The position numbers and the translations under genes are program-made. Under the pieces are notes generated by a model. That model saw only the letters and a program-made list of their open reading frames with translations. It did no database searches and was not told the origin of the DNA. Below, in pieces: positions 1-14,278 of a DNA stretch of 64,000 bases (the first letter of the stretch is position 1; every line of letters starts with the position of its first letter). The stretch is taken from positions 10,001 to 74,000 of the forward strand of contig JALMGJ010000061.1 in NCBI GenBank assembly GCA_023362775.1, in the 5' to 3' direction. The stretch comes from Charina bottae. Lineage: Eukaryota > Chordata > Lepidosauria > Squamata > Charinaidae.

Positions 1-3000
1 AGTCTGTGGCGCAGGCAAAAGTGCCCTCTCTCTATGTCCCTAATTGGGCCTCCACAGATAACCCACAAGTCTGTGGGGCAGGCAAAAGAGCCCCCTCTCT
101 ATGTCCCTAATTGGGCCTCCACAGATAACCCTCAAGTCTGTGGCGCAGGCAAAAGTGCCCCCTCTCTATGTCCCAAATTGGACCTCCACAAATAACCCTC
201 AAGTCTGTGCCGCAGGTAAAAGTGCCCTCTCTCTATGTCCCTAATTGGGCCTCCACAGATAACCATCAAGTCTGTGACGCAGGCAAAAGTGCCCCCTCTC
301 TATGTCCCAAATTGGACCTCCACAAATAACCCTCAAGTCTGTGCCGCAGGCAAAAGAGCCCTCTCTCTATGTCCCTAATTGGGCCTCCACAGATAACCAT
401 CAAGTCTGTGGCGCAGGCAAAAGAGCCCCCTCTCTATGTCCCTAATTGGGCCTCCACAAATAACCCTCAAATCTGTGGCGCAGGCAAAAGTGCCCTCTCT
501 CTATGTCCCTAATTGGGCCTCCACAAATAACCCTCAAGTCTGTGATTCAGGCAAAATAGCCCTCCCTCTATATCCCTAATTGGGCCTCCACAAATAACCC
601 TCAAGTCTGTGCTGCAGACAAGAGAGCCTTTTCTCTATATCCCTAATTGGGCCTCCACAAAAAACCCTCAAGTCTGTGCCGCAGGCAAAAGATCCCTCTC
701 TCTATGTCCCTATTTGAGCCTCCACAAATAACCCTCAAGTCTGTGGCGCAGGCAAAAGTGCCCCCTCTCTATGTCCAAAATTGGACCTCCACAAATAACC
801 CTCAAGTCTGTGCCGCAGGTAAAAGATCCCTCTCTCTATGTCCCTAATTGGGCCTCCACAGATAACCATCAAGTCTGTGACGCAGGCAAAAGTGCCCCCT
901 CTCTATGTCCAAAATTGGACCTCCACAAATAACCCTCAAGTCTGTGCCGCAGGCAAAAGAGCCCTCTCTCTATGTCCCTAATTGGGCCTCCACAGATAAC
1001 CATCAAGTCTGTGCCGCAGGCAAAAGAGCCCTCTCTCTATGTCCCTAATTGGGCCTCCACAGATAACCATCAAGTCTGTGGCGCAGGCAAAAGAGCCCCC
1101 TCTCTATGTCCCTAATTGGGCCTCCACAAATAACCCTCAAATCTGTGGCGCAGGCAAAAGTGCCCTCTCTCTATGTCCCTAATTGGGCCTCCACAGATAA
1201 CCCTCAAGTCTGTGGCGCAGGCAAAAGAGCCCCCTCTCTATGTCCCTAATTGGGCCTCCACAAATAACCCTCAAGTCTGTGATTCAGGCAAAATAGCCCT
1301 CCCTCTATATCCCTAATTGGGCCTCCACAAATAACCCTCAAGTCTGTGCCGCAGGCAAAAGATCCCTCTCTCTATGTCCCTATTTGAGCCTCCACAAATA
1401 ACCCTCAAGTCTGTGGCGCAGGCAAAAGTGCCCCCTCTCTATGTCCAAAATTGGACCTCCACAAATAACCCTCAAGTCTGTGCCGCAGGTAAAAGATCCC
1501 TCTCTCTATGTCCCTAATTGGGCCTCCACAGATAACCATCAAGTCTGTGGCGCAGGCAAAAGAGCCCCCTCTCTATGTCCCTAATTGGGCCTCCACAAAT
1601 AACCCTCAAGTCTGTGGCGCAGGCAAAAGTGCCCTCTCTCTATGTCCCTAATTGGGCCTCCACAGATAACCCGCAAGTCTGTGGGGCAGGCAAAAGAGCC
1701 CCCTCTCTATGTCCCTAATTGGGCCTCCACAGATAACCCTCAAGTCTGTGGCGCAGGCAAAAGTGCCCCCTCTCTATGTCCCAAATTGGACCTCCACAAA
1801 TAACCCTCAAGTCTGTGCCGCAGGTAAAAGTGCCCTCTCTCTATGTCCCTAATTGGGCCTCCACAGATAACCATCAAGTCTGTGACGCAGGCAAAAGTGC
1901 CCCCTCTCTATGTCCAAAATTGGACCTCCACAAATAACCCTCAAGTCTGTGCCGCAGGCAAAAGAGCCCTCTCTCTATGTCCCTAATTGGGCCTCCACAG
2001 ATAACCATCAAGTCTGTGGCGCAGGCAAAAGTGCCCCCTCTCTATATCCCAAATTGGACCTCCACAAATAACCATCAAGTCTGTGCCGCAGGTAAAAGTG
2101 CCCTCTCTCTATGTCCCTAATTGGGCCTCCACAGATAACCCTCAAGTCTGTGACGCAGGCAAAAGTGCCCCCTCTCTATGTCCAAAATTGGACCTCCACA
2201 AATAACCCTCAAGTCTGTGCCGCAGGTAAAAGATCCCTCTCTCTATGTCCCTAATTGGGCCTCCACAGATAACCATCAAGTCTGTGGCGCAGGCAAAAGA
2301 GCCCCCTCTCTATGTCCCTATTTGAGCCTCCACAAATAACCCTCAAGTCTGTGATGCAGGCAAAATAGCCCTCCCTCTATATCCCTAATTGGGCCTCCAC
2401 AAATAACCCTCAAGTCTGTGCCGCAGGCAAAAGATCCCTCTCTCTATGTCCCTATTTGAGCCTCCACAAATAACCCTCAAGTCTGTGGCGCAGGCAAAAG
2501 TGCCCCCTCTCTATGTCCAAAATTGGACCTCCACAAATAACCCTCAAGTCTGTGCCGCAGGTAAAAGATCCCTCTCTCTATGTCCCTAATTGGGCCTCCA
2601 CAGATAACCATCAAGTCTGTGGCGCAGGCAAAAGAGCCCCCTCTCTATGTCCCTAATTGGGCCTCCACAAATAACCCTCAAGTCTGTGGCGCAGGCAAAA
2701 GTGCCCTCTCTCTATGTCCCTAATTGGGCCTCCACAGATAACCCACAAGTCTGTGGGGCAGGCAAAAGAGCCCCCTCTCTATGTCCCTAATTGGGCCTCC
2801 ACAGATAACCCTCAAGTCTGTGGCGCAGGCAAAAGTGCCCCCTCTCTATGTCCCAAATTGGACCTCCACAAATAACCCTCAAGTCTGTGCCGCAGGTAAA
2901 AGTGCCCTCTCTCTATGTCCCTAATTGGGCCTCCACAGATAACCATCAAGTCTGTGACGCAGGCAAAAGTGCCCCCTCTCTATGTCCCAAATTGGACCTC

Positions 3001-3290
3001 CACAAATAACCCTCAAGTCTGTGCCGCAGGCAAAAGAGCCCTCTCTCTATGTCCCTAATTGGGCCTCCACAGATAACCATCAAGTCTGTGGCGCAGGCAA
3101 AAGAGCCCCCTCTCTATGTCCCTAATTGGGCCTCCACAAATAACCCTCAAATCTGTGGCGCAGGCAAAAGTGCCCTCTCTCTATGTCCCTAATTGGGCCT
3201 CCACAAATAACCCTCAAGTCTGTGATTCAGGCAAAATAGCCCTCCCTCTATATCCCTAATTGGGCCTCCACAAATAACCCTCAAGTCTGT
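1..3290. repeat. Satellite segment H0, 40-monomer period
   Basis: Here the long-range period is 2,680 bp (40 monomers) instead of the 77-87 monomers seen further right: the sequence from position 1 recurs from position 2681. The landmark monomer with GCTGCAGACAAGAGAGCC occurs at 611 and next at 3291. A landmark expected near 2420 is missing because one monomer is deleted, so the flanking monomers join directly at the GTGCCGCAGG block. The segment also carries the rare variant CCCACAAGTCTGTGGGGCAGG near 49 and again near 2747. Confidence 0.85.
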
Positions 3291-6200
3291 GCTGCAGACA
3301 AGAGAGCCTTTTCTCTATATCCCTAATTGGGCCTCCACAAAAAACCCTCAAGTCTGTGCCGCAGGCAAAAGATCCCTCTCTCTATGTCCCTATTTGAGCC
3401 TCCACAAATAACCCTCAAGTCTGTGGCGCAGGCAAAAGTGCCCCCTCTCTATGTCCAAAATTGGACCTCCACAAATAACCCTCAAGTCTGTGCCGCAGGT
3501 AAAAGATCCCTCTCTCTATGTCCCTAATTGGGCCTCCACAGATAACCATCAAGTCTGTGACGCAGGCAAAAGTGCCCCCTCTCTATGTCCAAAATTGGAC
3601 CTCCACAAATAACCCTCAAGTCTGTGCCGCAGGCAAAAGAGCCCTCTCTCTATGTCCCTAATTGGGCCTCCACAGATAACCATCAAGTCTGTGCCGCAGG
3701 CAAAAGAGCCCTCTCTCTATGTCCCTAATTGGGCCTCCACAGATAACCATCAAGTCTGTGGCGCAGGCAAAAGAGCCCCCTCTCTATGTCCCTAATTGGG
3801 CCTCCACAAATAACCCTCAAATCTGTGGCGCAGGCAAAAGTGCCCTCTCTCTATGTCCCTAATTGGGCCTCCACAGATAACCCTCAAGTCTGTGGCGCAG
3901 GCAAAAGAGCCCCCTCTCTATGTCCCTAATTGGGCCTCCACAAATAACCCTCAAGTCTGTGATTCAGGCAAAATAGCCCTCCCTCTATATCCCTAATTGG
4001 GCCTCCACAAATAACCCTCAAGTCTGTGCCGCAGGCAAAAGATCCCTCTCTCTATGTCCCTATTTGAGCCTCCACAAATAACCCTCAAGTCTGTGGCGCA
4101 GGCAAAAGTGCCCCCTCTCTATGTCCAAAATTGGACCTCCACAAATAACCCTCAAGTCTGTGCCGCAGGTAAAAGATCCCTCTCTCTATGTCCCTAATTG
4201 GGCCTCCACAGATAACCATCAAGTCTGTGGCGCAGGCAAAAGAGCCCCCTCTCTATGTCCCTAATTGGGCCTCCACAAATAACCCTCAAGTCTGTGGCGC
4301 AGGCAAAAGTGCCCTCTCTCTATGTCCCTAATTGGGCCTCCACAGATAACCCGCAAGTCTGTGGGGCAGGCAAAAGAGCCCCCTCTCTATGTCCCTAATT
4401 GGGCCTCCACAGATAACCCTCAAGTCTGTGGCGCAGGCAAAAGTGCCCCCTCTCTATGTCCCAAATTGGACCTCCACAAATAACCCTCAAGTCTGTGCCG
4501 CAGGTAAAAGTGCCCTCTCTCTATGTCCCTAATTGGGCCTCCACAGATAACCATCAAGTCTGTGACGCAGGCAAAAGTGCCCCCTCTCTATGTCCAAAAT
4601 TGGACCTCCACAAATAACCCTCAAGTCTGTGCCGCAGGCAAAAGAGCCCTCTCTCTATGTCCCTAATTGGGCCTCCACAGATAACCATCAAGTCTGTGGC
4701 GCAGGCAAAAGTGCCCCCTCTCTATATCCCAAATTGGACCTCCACAAATAACCATCAAGTCTGTGCCGCAGGTAAAAGTGCCCTCTCTCTATGTCCCTAA
4801 TTGGGCCTCCACAGATAACCCTCAAGTCTGTGACGCAGGCAAAAGTGCCCCCTCTCTATGTCCAAAATTGGACCTCCACAAATAACCCTCAAGTCTGTGC
4901 CGCAGGTAAAAGATCCCTCTCTCTATGTCCCTAATTGGGCCTCCACAGATAACCATCAAGTCTGTGGCGCAGGCAAAAGAGCCCCCTCTCTATGTCCCTA
5001 TTTGAGCCTCCACAAATAACCCTCAAGTCTGTGATGCAGGCAAAATAGCCCTCCCTCTATATCCCTAATTGGGCCTCCACAAATAACCCTCAAGTCTGTG
5101 CTGCAGACAAGAGAGCCTTTTCTCTATATCCCTAATTGGGCCTCCACAAAAAACCCTCAAGTCTGTGCCGCAGGCAAAAGATCCCTCTCTCTATGTCCCT
5201 ATTTGAGCCTCCACAAATAACCCTCAAGTCTGTGGCGCAGGCAAAAGTGCCCCCTCTCTATGTCCCAAATTGGACCTCCACAAATAACCCTCAAGTCTGT
5301 GCCGCAGGTAAAAGATCCCTCTCTCTATGTCCCTAATTGGGCCTCCACAGATAACCATCAAGTCTGTGGCGCAGGCAAAAGTGCCCTCTCTCTATGTCCC
5401 TAATTGGGCCTCCACAGATAACCCTCAAGTCTGTGGCGCAGGCAAAAGTGCCCCCTCTCTATGTCCAAAATTGGACCTCCACAAATAACCCTCAAGTCTG
5501 TGCCGCAGGTAAAAGATCCCTCTCTCTATGTCCCTAATTGGGCCTCCACATATAACCCTCAAGTCTGTGACGCAGGCAAAAGTGCCCCCTCTCTATGTCC
5601 CAAATTGGACCTCCACAAATAACCCTCAAGTCTGTGCCGCAGGCAAAAGTGCCCCCTCTCTATGTCCAAAATTGGGCCTCCACAGATAACCCTCAAGTCT
5701 GTGGCGCAGGCAAAAGTGCCCCCTCTCTATGTCCCAAATTGGACCTCCACAAATAACCCTCAAGTCTGTGCCGCAGGTAAAAGATCCCTCTCTCTATGTC
5801 CCTAATTGGGCCTCCACAGATAACCATCAAGTCTGTGGCGCAGGCAAAAGAGCCCCCTCTCTATGTCCCTAATTGGGCCTCCACAAATAACCCTCAAGTC
5901 TGTGGCGCAGGCAAAAGTGCCCTCTCTCTATGTCCCTAATTGGGCCTCCACAGATAACCCTCAAGTCTGTGGCGCAGGCAAAAGAGCCCCCTCTCTATGT
6001 CCCTAATTGGGCCTCCACAAATAACCCTCAAGTCTGTGATGCAGGCAAAATAGCCCTCCCTCTATATCCCTAATTGGGCCTCCACAAATAACCCTCAAGT
6101 CTGTGCTGCAGACAAGAGAGCCTTTTCTCTATATCCCTAATTGGGCCTCCACAAAAAACCCTCAAGTCTGTGCCGCAGGCAAAAGATCCCTCTCTCTATG

Positions 6201-8449
6201 TCCCTATTTGAGCCTCCACAAATAACCCTCAAGTCTGTGGCGCAGGCAAAAGTGCCCCCTCTCTATGTCCCAAATTGGACCTCCACAAATAACCCTCAAG
6301 TCTGTGCCGCAGGTAAAAGATCCCTCTCTCTATGTCCCTAATTGGGCCTCCACAGATAACCATCAAGTCTGTGGCGCAGGCAAAAGTGCCCTCTCTCTAT
6401 GTCCCTAATTGGGCCTCCACAGATAACCCTCAAGTCTGTGGCGCAGGCAAAAGTGCCCCCTCTCTATGTCCCAAATTGGACCTCCACAAATAACCCTCAA
6501 GTCTGTGCCGCAGGTAAAAGTGCCCTCTCTCTATGTCCCTAATTGGGCCTCCACAGATAACCCTCAAGTCTGTGGTGCAGGCAAAAGTGCCCCCTCTCTA
6601 TGTCCCTAATTGGGCCTCCACAGATAACCATCAAGTCTGTGGCGCAGGCAAAAGTGCCCCCTCTCTATGTCCCAAATTGGACCTCCACAAATAACCCTCA
6701 AGTCTGTGCCGCAGGTAAAAGTGCCCCCTCTCTATGTCCCTAATTGGGCCTCCACAGATAACCCTCAAGTCTGTGGCGCAGGCAAAAGTGCCCCCTCTCT
6801 ATGTCCAAAATTGGACCTCCACAAATAACCCTCAAGTCTGTGCCGCAGGCAAAAGAGCCCTCTCTCTATGTCCCTAATTGGGCCTCCACAGATAACCATC
6901 AAGTCTGTGGCGCAGGCAAAAGAGCCCCCTCTCTATGTCCCTAATTGGGCCTCCACAAATAACCCTCAAGTCTGTGGCGCAGGCAAAAGTGCCCTCTCTC
7001 TATGTCCCTAATTGGGCCTCCACAGATAACCCTCAAGTCTGTGGCGCAGGCAAAAGAGCCCCCTCTCTATGTCCCTAATTGGGCCTCCACAAATAACCCT
7101 CAAGTCTGTGATGCAGGCAAAATAGCCCTCCCTCTATATCCCTAATTGGGCCTCCACAAATAACCCTCAAGTCTGTGCTGCAGACAAGAGAGCCTTTTCT
7201 CTATATCCCTAATTGGGCCTCCACAAAAAACCCTCAAGTCTGTGCCGCAGGCAAAAGATCCCTCTCTCTATGTCCCTATTTGAGCCTCCACAAATAACCC
7301 TCAAGTCTGTGCCGCAGGCAAAAGATCCCTCTCTCTATGTCCCTAATTGGGCCTCCACAGATAACCATCAAGTCTGTGGCGCAGGCAAAAGTGCCCTCTC
7401 TCTATGTCCCTAATTGGGACTCCACAGATAACCCTCAAGTCTGTGGCGCAGGCAAAAGAGCCCCCACTCTATGTCCCTAATTGGGCCTCCACAAATAACC
7501 CTCAAGTCTGTGCAGCAGGCAAAAGTGTCCTTTCTCTATATCCCTAGTTGGGCCTCTACAAATAACCCTCAAGTCTGTGCTACAGGCAAAATAGCCCTCC
7601 CTCTATGTCCCTAATTGGGCCTCCACAAATAACCCTCAAGTCTGTGCAGCAGGCAAAAGAGCCCTTTCTCTATATCCCTAATTGGGCCTCCACAAAAAAC
7701 CCTCAAGTCTGTGCTGCAGGCAAAAGATCCCTCTCTCTATGTCCCAAATTGGACCTCCACAAATAACCCTCAAGTCTGTGGCGCAGGCAAAAGTGCCCCC
7801 TCTCTATGTCCCAAATTGGACCTCCACAAATAACCCTCAAGTCTGTGCCGCAGGCAAAAGATCCCTCTCTCTATGTCCCTAATTGGGCCTCCACAGACAA
7901 CCATCAAGTCTGTGGCGCAGGCAAAAGTGCCCTCTCTCTATGTCCCTAATTGGGCCTCCACAGATAACCCTCAAGTCTGTGGCGCAGGCAAAAGTGCCCC
8001 CTCTCTATGTCCCAAATTGGACCTCCACAAATAACCCTCAAGTCTGTGCCGCAGGTAAAAGTGCCCTCTCTCTATGTCCCTAATTGGGCCTCCACAGATA
8101 ACCCTCAAGTCTGTGGCGCAGGCAAAAGTGCCCCCTCTCTATGTCCAAAATTGGACCTCCACAAATAACCCTCAAGTCTGTGCCGCAGGCAAAAGAGCCC
8201 TCTCTCTATGTCCCTAATTGGGCCTCCACAGATAACCATCAAGTCTGTGGCGCAGGCAAAAGAGCCCCCTCTCTATGTCCCTAATTGGGCCTCCACAAAT
8301 AACCCTCAAATCTGTGGCGCAGGCAAAAGTGCCCTCTCTCTATGTCCCTAATTGGGCCTCCACAAATAACCCTCAAGTCTGTGATTCAGGCAAAATAGCC
8401 CTCCCTCTATATCCCTAATTGGGCCTCCACAAATAACCCTCAAGTCTGT
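3291..8449. repeat. Satellite higher-order copy H1 (77 monomers)
   Basis: The copy is bounded by the landmark monomer GCTGCAGACAAGAGAGCC at 3291 and 8450. Internal landmarks at 5100, 6105 and 7177 give sub-blocks of 27, 15 and 16 monomers (the fixed core), followed by a 19-monomer tail. The tail contains the rare monomer with TAGTTGGGCCTCTACA (about 7545) and the neighbouring variants CAGCAGGCAAAAGTGTCC and CTACAGGCAAAATAGCC. Confidence 0.9.
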
Positions 8450-11400
8450 GCTGCAGACAAGAGAGCCTTTTCTCTATATCCCTAATTGGGCCTCCACAAA
8501 AAACCCTCAAGTCTGTGCCGCAGGCAAAAGATCCCTCTCTCTATGTCCCTATTTGAGCCTCCACAAATAACCCTCAAGTCTGTGGCGCAGGCAAAAGTGC
8601 CCCCTCTCTATGTCCAAAATTGGACCTCCACAAATAACCCTCAAGTCTGTGCCGCAGGTAAAAGATCCCTCTCTCTATGTCCCTAATTGGGCCTCCACAG
8701 ATAACCATCAAGTCTGTGACGCAGGCAAAAGTGCCCCCTCTCTATGTCCAAAATTGGACCTCCACAAATAACCCTCAAGTCTGTGCCGCAGGCAAAAGAG
8801 CCCTCTCTCTATGTCCCTAATTGGGCCTCCACAGATAACCATCAAGTCTGTGCCGCAGGCAAAAGAGCCCTCTCTCTATGTCCCTAATTGGGCCTCCACA
8901 GATAACCATCAAGTCTGTGGCGCAGGCAAAAGAGCCCCCTCTCTATGTCCCTAATTGGGCCTCCACAAATAACCCTCAAATCTGTGGCGCAGGCAAAAGT
9001 GCCCTCTCTCTATGTCCCTAATTGGGCCTCCACAGATAACCCTCAAGTCTGTGGCGCAGGCAAAAGAGCCCCCTCTCTATGTCCCTAATTGGGCCTCCAC
9101 AAATAACCCTCAAGTCTGTGATTCAGGCAAAATAGCCCTCCCTCTATATCCCTAATTGGGCCTCCACAAATAACCCTCAAGTCTGTGCCGCAGGCAAAAG
9201 ATCCCTCTCTCTATGTCCCTATTTGAGCCTCCACAAATAACCCTCAAGTCTGTGGCGCAGGCAAAAGTGCCCCCTCTCTATGTCCAAAATTGGACCTCCA
9301 CAAATAACCCTCAAGTCTGTGCCGCAGGTAAAAGATCCCTCTCTCTATGTCCCTAATTGGGCCTCCACAGATAACCATCAAGTCTGTGGCGCAGGCAAAA
9401 GAGCCCCCTCTCTATGTCCCTAATTGGGCCTCCACAAATAACCCTCAAGTCTGTGGCGCAGGCAAAAGTGCCCTCTCTCTATGTCCCTAATTGGGCCTCC
9501 ACAGATAACCCGCAAGTCTGTGGGGCAGGCAAAAGAGCCCCCTCTCTATGTCCCTAATTGGGCCTCCACAGATAACCCTCAAGTCTGTGGCGCAGGCAAA
9601 AGTGCCCCCTCTCTATGTCCCAAATTGGACCTCCACAAATAACCCTCAAGTCTGTGCCGCAGGTAAAAGTGCCCTCTCTCTATGTCCCTAATTGGGCCTC
9701 CACAGATAACCATCAAGTCTGTGACGCAGGCAAAAGTGCCCCCTCTCTATGTCCAAAATTGGACCTCCACAAATAACCCTCAAGTCTGTGCCGCAGGCAA
9801 AAGAGCCCTCTCTCTATGTCCCTAATTGGGCCTCCACAGATAACCATCAAGTCTGTGGCGCAGGCAAAAGTGCCCCCTCTCTATATCCCAAATTGGACCT
9901 CCACAAATAACCATCAAGTCTGTGCCGCAGGTAAAAGTGCCCTCTCTCTATGTCCCTAATTGGGCCTCCACAGATAACCCTCAAGTCTGTGACGCAGGCA
10001 AAAGTGCCCCCTCTCTATGTCCAAAATTGGACCTCCACAAATAACCCTCAAGTCTGTGCCGCAGGTAAAAGATCCCTCTCTCTATGTCCCTAATTGGGCC
10101 TCCACAGATAACCATCAAGTCTGTGGCGCAGGCAAAAGAGCCCCCTCTCTATGTCCCTATTTGAGCCTCCACAAATAACCCTCAAGTCTGTGATGCAGGC
10201 AAAATAGCCCTCCCTCTATATCCCTAATTGGGCCTCCACAAATAACCCTCAAGTCTGTGCTGCAGACAAGAGAGCCTTTTCTCTATATCCCTAATTGGGC
10301 CTCCACAAAAAACCCTCAAGTCTGTGCCGCAGGCAAAAGATCCCTCTCTCTATGTCCCTATTTGAGCCTCCACAAATAACCCTCAAGTCTGTGGCGCAGG
10401 CAAAAGTGCCCCCTCTCTATGTCCCAAATTGGACCTCCACAAATAACCCTCAAGTCTGTGCCGCAGGTAAAAGATCCCTCTCTCTATGTCCCTAATTGGG
10501 CCTCCACAGATAACCATCAAGTCTGTGGCGCAGGCAAAAGTGCCCTCTCTCTATGTCCCTAATTGGGCCTCCACAGATAACCCTCAAGTCTGTGGCGCAG
10601 GCAAAAGTGCCCCCTCTCTATGTCCAAAATTGGACCTCCACAAATAACCCTCAAGTCTGTGCCGCAGGTAAAAGATCCCTCTCTCTATGTCCCTAATTGG
10701 GCCTCCACATATAACCCTCAAGTCTGTGACGCAGGCAAAAGTGCCCCCTCTCTATGTCCCAAATTGGACCTCCACAAATAACCCTCAAGTCTGTGCCGCA
10801 GGCAAAAGTGCCCCCTCTCTATGTCCAAAATTGGGCCTCCACAGATAACCCTCAAGTCTGTGGCGCAGGCAAAAGTGCCCCCTCTCTATGTCCCAAATTG
10901 GACCTCCACAAATAACCCTCAAGTCTGTGCCGCAGGTAAAAGATCCCTCTCTCTATGTCCCTAATTGGGCCTCCACAGATAACCATCAAGTCTGTGGCGC
11001 AGGCAAAAGAGCCCCCTCTCTATGTCCCTAATTGGGCCTCCACAAATAACCCTCAAGTCTGTGGCGCAGGCAAAAGTGCCCTCTCTCTATGTCCCTAATT
11101 GGGCCTCCACAGATAACCCTCAAGTCTGTGGCGCAGGCAAAAGAGCCCCCTCTCTATGTCCCTAATTGGGCCTCCACAAATAACCCTCAAGTCTGTGATG
11201 CAGGCAAAATAGCCCTCCCTCTATATCCCTAATTGGGCCTCCACAAATAACCCTCAAGTCTGTGCTGCAGACAAGAGAGCCTTTTCTCTATATCCCTAAT
11301 TGGGCCTCCACAAAAAACCCTCAAGTCTGTGCCGCAGGCAAAAGATCCCTCTCTCTATGTCCCTATTTGAGCCTCCACAAATAACCCTCAAGTCTGTGGC

Positions 11401-14278
11401 GCAGGCAAAAGTGCCCCCTCTCTATGTCCCAAATTGGACCTCCACAAATAACCCTCAAGTCTGTGCCGCAGGTAAAAGATCCCTCTCTCTATGTCCCTAA
11501 TTGGGCCTCCACAGATAACCATCAAGTCTGTGGCGCAGGCAAAAGTGCCCTCTCTCTATGTCCCTAATTGGGCCTCCACAGATAACCCTCAAGTCTGTGG
11601 CGCAGGCAAAAGTGCCCCCTCTCTATGTCCCAAATTGGACCTCCACAAATAACCCTCAAGTCTGTGCCGCAGGTAAAAGTGCCCTCTCTCTATGTCCCTA
11701 ATTGGGCCTCCACAGATAACCCTCAAGTCTGTGGTGCAGGCAAAAGTGCCCCCTCTCTATGTCCCTAATTGGGCCTCCACAGATAACCATCAAGTCTGTG
11801 GCGCAGGCAAAAGTGCCCCCTCTCTATGTCCCAAATTGGACCTCCACAAATAACCCTCAAGTCTGTGCCGCAGGTAAAAGTGCCCCCTCTCTATGTCCCT
11901 AATTGGGCCTCCACAGATAACCCTCAAGTCTGTGGCGCAGGCAAAAGTGCCCCCTCTCTATGTCCAAAATTGGACCTCCACAAATAACCCTCAAGTCTGT
12001 GCCGCAGGCAAAAGAGCCCTCTCTCTATGTCCCTAATTGGGCCTCCACAGATAACCATCAAGTCTGTGGCGCAGGCAAAAGAGCCCCCTCTCTATGTCCC
12101 TAATTGGGCCTCCACAAATAACCCTCAAGTCTGTGGCGCAGGCAAAAGTGCCCTCTCTCTATGTCCCTAATTGGGCCTCCACAGATAACCCTCAAGTCTG
12201 TGGCGCAGGCAAAAGAGCCCCCTCTCTATGTCCCTAATTGGGCCTCCACAAATAACCCTCAAGTCTGTGATGCAGGCAAAATAGCCCTCCCTCTATATCC
12301 CTAATTGGGCCTCCACAAATAACCCTCAAGTCTGTGCTGCAGACAAGAGAGCCTTTTCTCTATATCCCTAATTGGGCCTCCACAAAAAACCCTCAAGTCT
12401 GTGCCGCAGGCAAAAGATCCCTCTCTCTATGTCCCTATTTGAGCCTCCACAAATAACCCTCAAGTCTGTGCCGCAGGCAAAAGATCCCTCTCTCTATGTC
12501 CCTAATTGGGCCTCCACAGATAACCATCAAGTCTGTGGCGCAGGCAAAAGTGCCCTCTCTCTATGTCCCTAATTGGGCCTCCACAAATAACCCTCAAGTC
12601 TGTGATTCAGGCAAAATAGCCCTCCCTCTATATCCCTAATTGGGCCTCCACAAATAACCCTCAAGTCTGTGCTGCAGACAAGAGAGCCTTTTCTCTATAT
12701 CCCTAATTGGGCCTCCACAAAAAACCCTCAAGTCTGTGCCGCAGGCAAAAGATCCCTCTCTCTATGTCCCTATTTGAGCCTCCACAAATAACCCTCAAGT
12801 CTGTGGCGCAGGCAAAAGTGCCCCCTCTCTATGTCCAAAATTGGACCTCCACAAATAACCCTCAAGTCTGTGCCGCAGGTAAAAGATCCCTCTCTCTATG
12901 TCCCTAATTGGGCCTCCACAGATAACCATCAAGTCTGTGACGCAGGCAAAAGTGCCCCCTCTCTATGTCCAAAATTGGACCTCCACAAATAACCCTCAAG
13001 TCTGTGCCGCAGGCAAAAGAGCCCTCTCTCTATGTCCCTAATTGGGCCTCCACAGATAACCATCAAGTCTGTGCCGCAGGCAAAAGAGCCCTCTCTCTAT
13101 GTCCCTAATTGGGCCTCCACAGATAACCATCAAGTCTGTGGCGCAGGCAAAAGAGCCCCCTCTCTATGTCCCTAATTGGGACTCCACAGATAACCATCAA
13201 GTCTGTGGCGCAGGCAAAAGTGCCCTCTCTCTATGTCCCTAATTGGGACTCCACAGATAACCCTCAAGTCTGTGGCGCAGGCAAAAGAGCCCCCACTCTA
13301 TGTCCCTAATTGGGCCTCCACAAATAACCCTCAAGTCTGTGCAGCAGGCAAAAGTGTCCTTTCTCTATATCCCTAGTTGGGCCTCTACAAATAACCCTCA
13401 AGTCTGTGCTACAGGCAAAATAGCCCTCCCTCTATGTCCCTAATTGGGCCTCCACAAATAACCCTCAAGTCTGTGCAGCAGGCAAAAGAGCCCTTTCTCT
13501 ATATCCCTAATTGGGCCTCCACAAAAAACCCTCAAGTCTGTGCTGCAGGCAAAAGATCCCTCTCTCTATGTCCCAAATTGGACCTCCACAAATAACCCTC
13601 AAGTCTGTGGCGCAGGCAAAAGTGCCCCCTCTCTATGTCCCAAATTGGACCTCCACAAATAACCCTCAAGTCTGTGCCGCAGGCAAAAGATCCCTCTCTC
13701 TATGTCCCTAATTGGGCCTCCACAGACAACCATCAAGTCTGTGGCGCAGGCAAAAGTGCCCTCTCTCTATGTCCCTAATTGGGCCTCCACAGATAACCCT
13801 CAAGTCTGTGGCGCAGGCAAAAGTGCCCCCTCTCTATGTCCCAAATTGGACCTCCACAAATAACCCTCAAGTCTGTGCCGCAGGTAAAAGTGCCCTCTCT
13901 CTATGTCCCTAATTGGGCCTCCACAGATAACCCTCAAGTCTGTGGCGCAGGCAAAAGTGCCCCCTCTCTATGTCCAAAATTGGACCTCCACAAATAACCC
14001 TCAAGTCTGTGCCGCAGGCAAAAGAGCCCTCTCTCTATGTCCCTAATTGGGCCTCCACAGATAACCATCAAGTCTGTGGCGCAGGCAAAAGAGCCCCCTC
14101 TCTATGTCCCTAATTGGGCCTCCACAAATAACCCTCAAATCTGTGGCGCAGGCAAAAGTGCCCTCTCTCTATGTCCCTAATTGGGCCTCCACAAATAACC
14201 CTCAAGTCTGTGATTCAGGCAAAATAGCCCTCCCTCTATATCCCTAATTGGGCCTCCACAAATAACCCTCAAGTCTGT
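8450..14278. repeat. Satellite higher-order copy H2 (87 monomers)
   Basis: Landmark monomers at 8450, 10259, 11264 and 12336 reproduce the 27-15-16 core spacing. The tail is 29 monomers because an extra landmark at 12671 starts a partial second copy of the core's first monomers before the usual tail. The tail marker TAGTTGGGCCTCTACA recurs near 13375, exactly 5,829 bp (87 x 67) after its H1 position. Confidence 0.9.
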
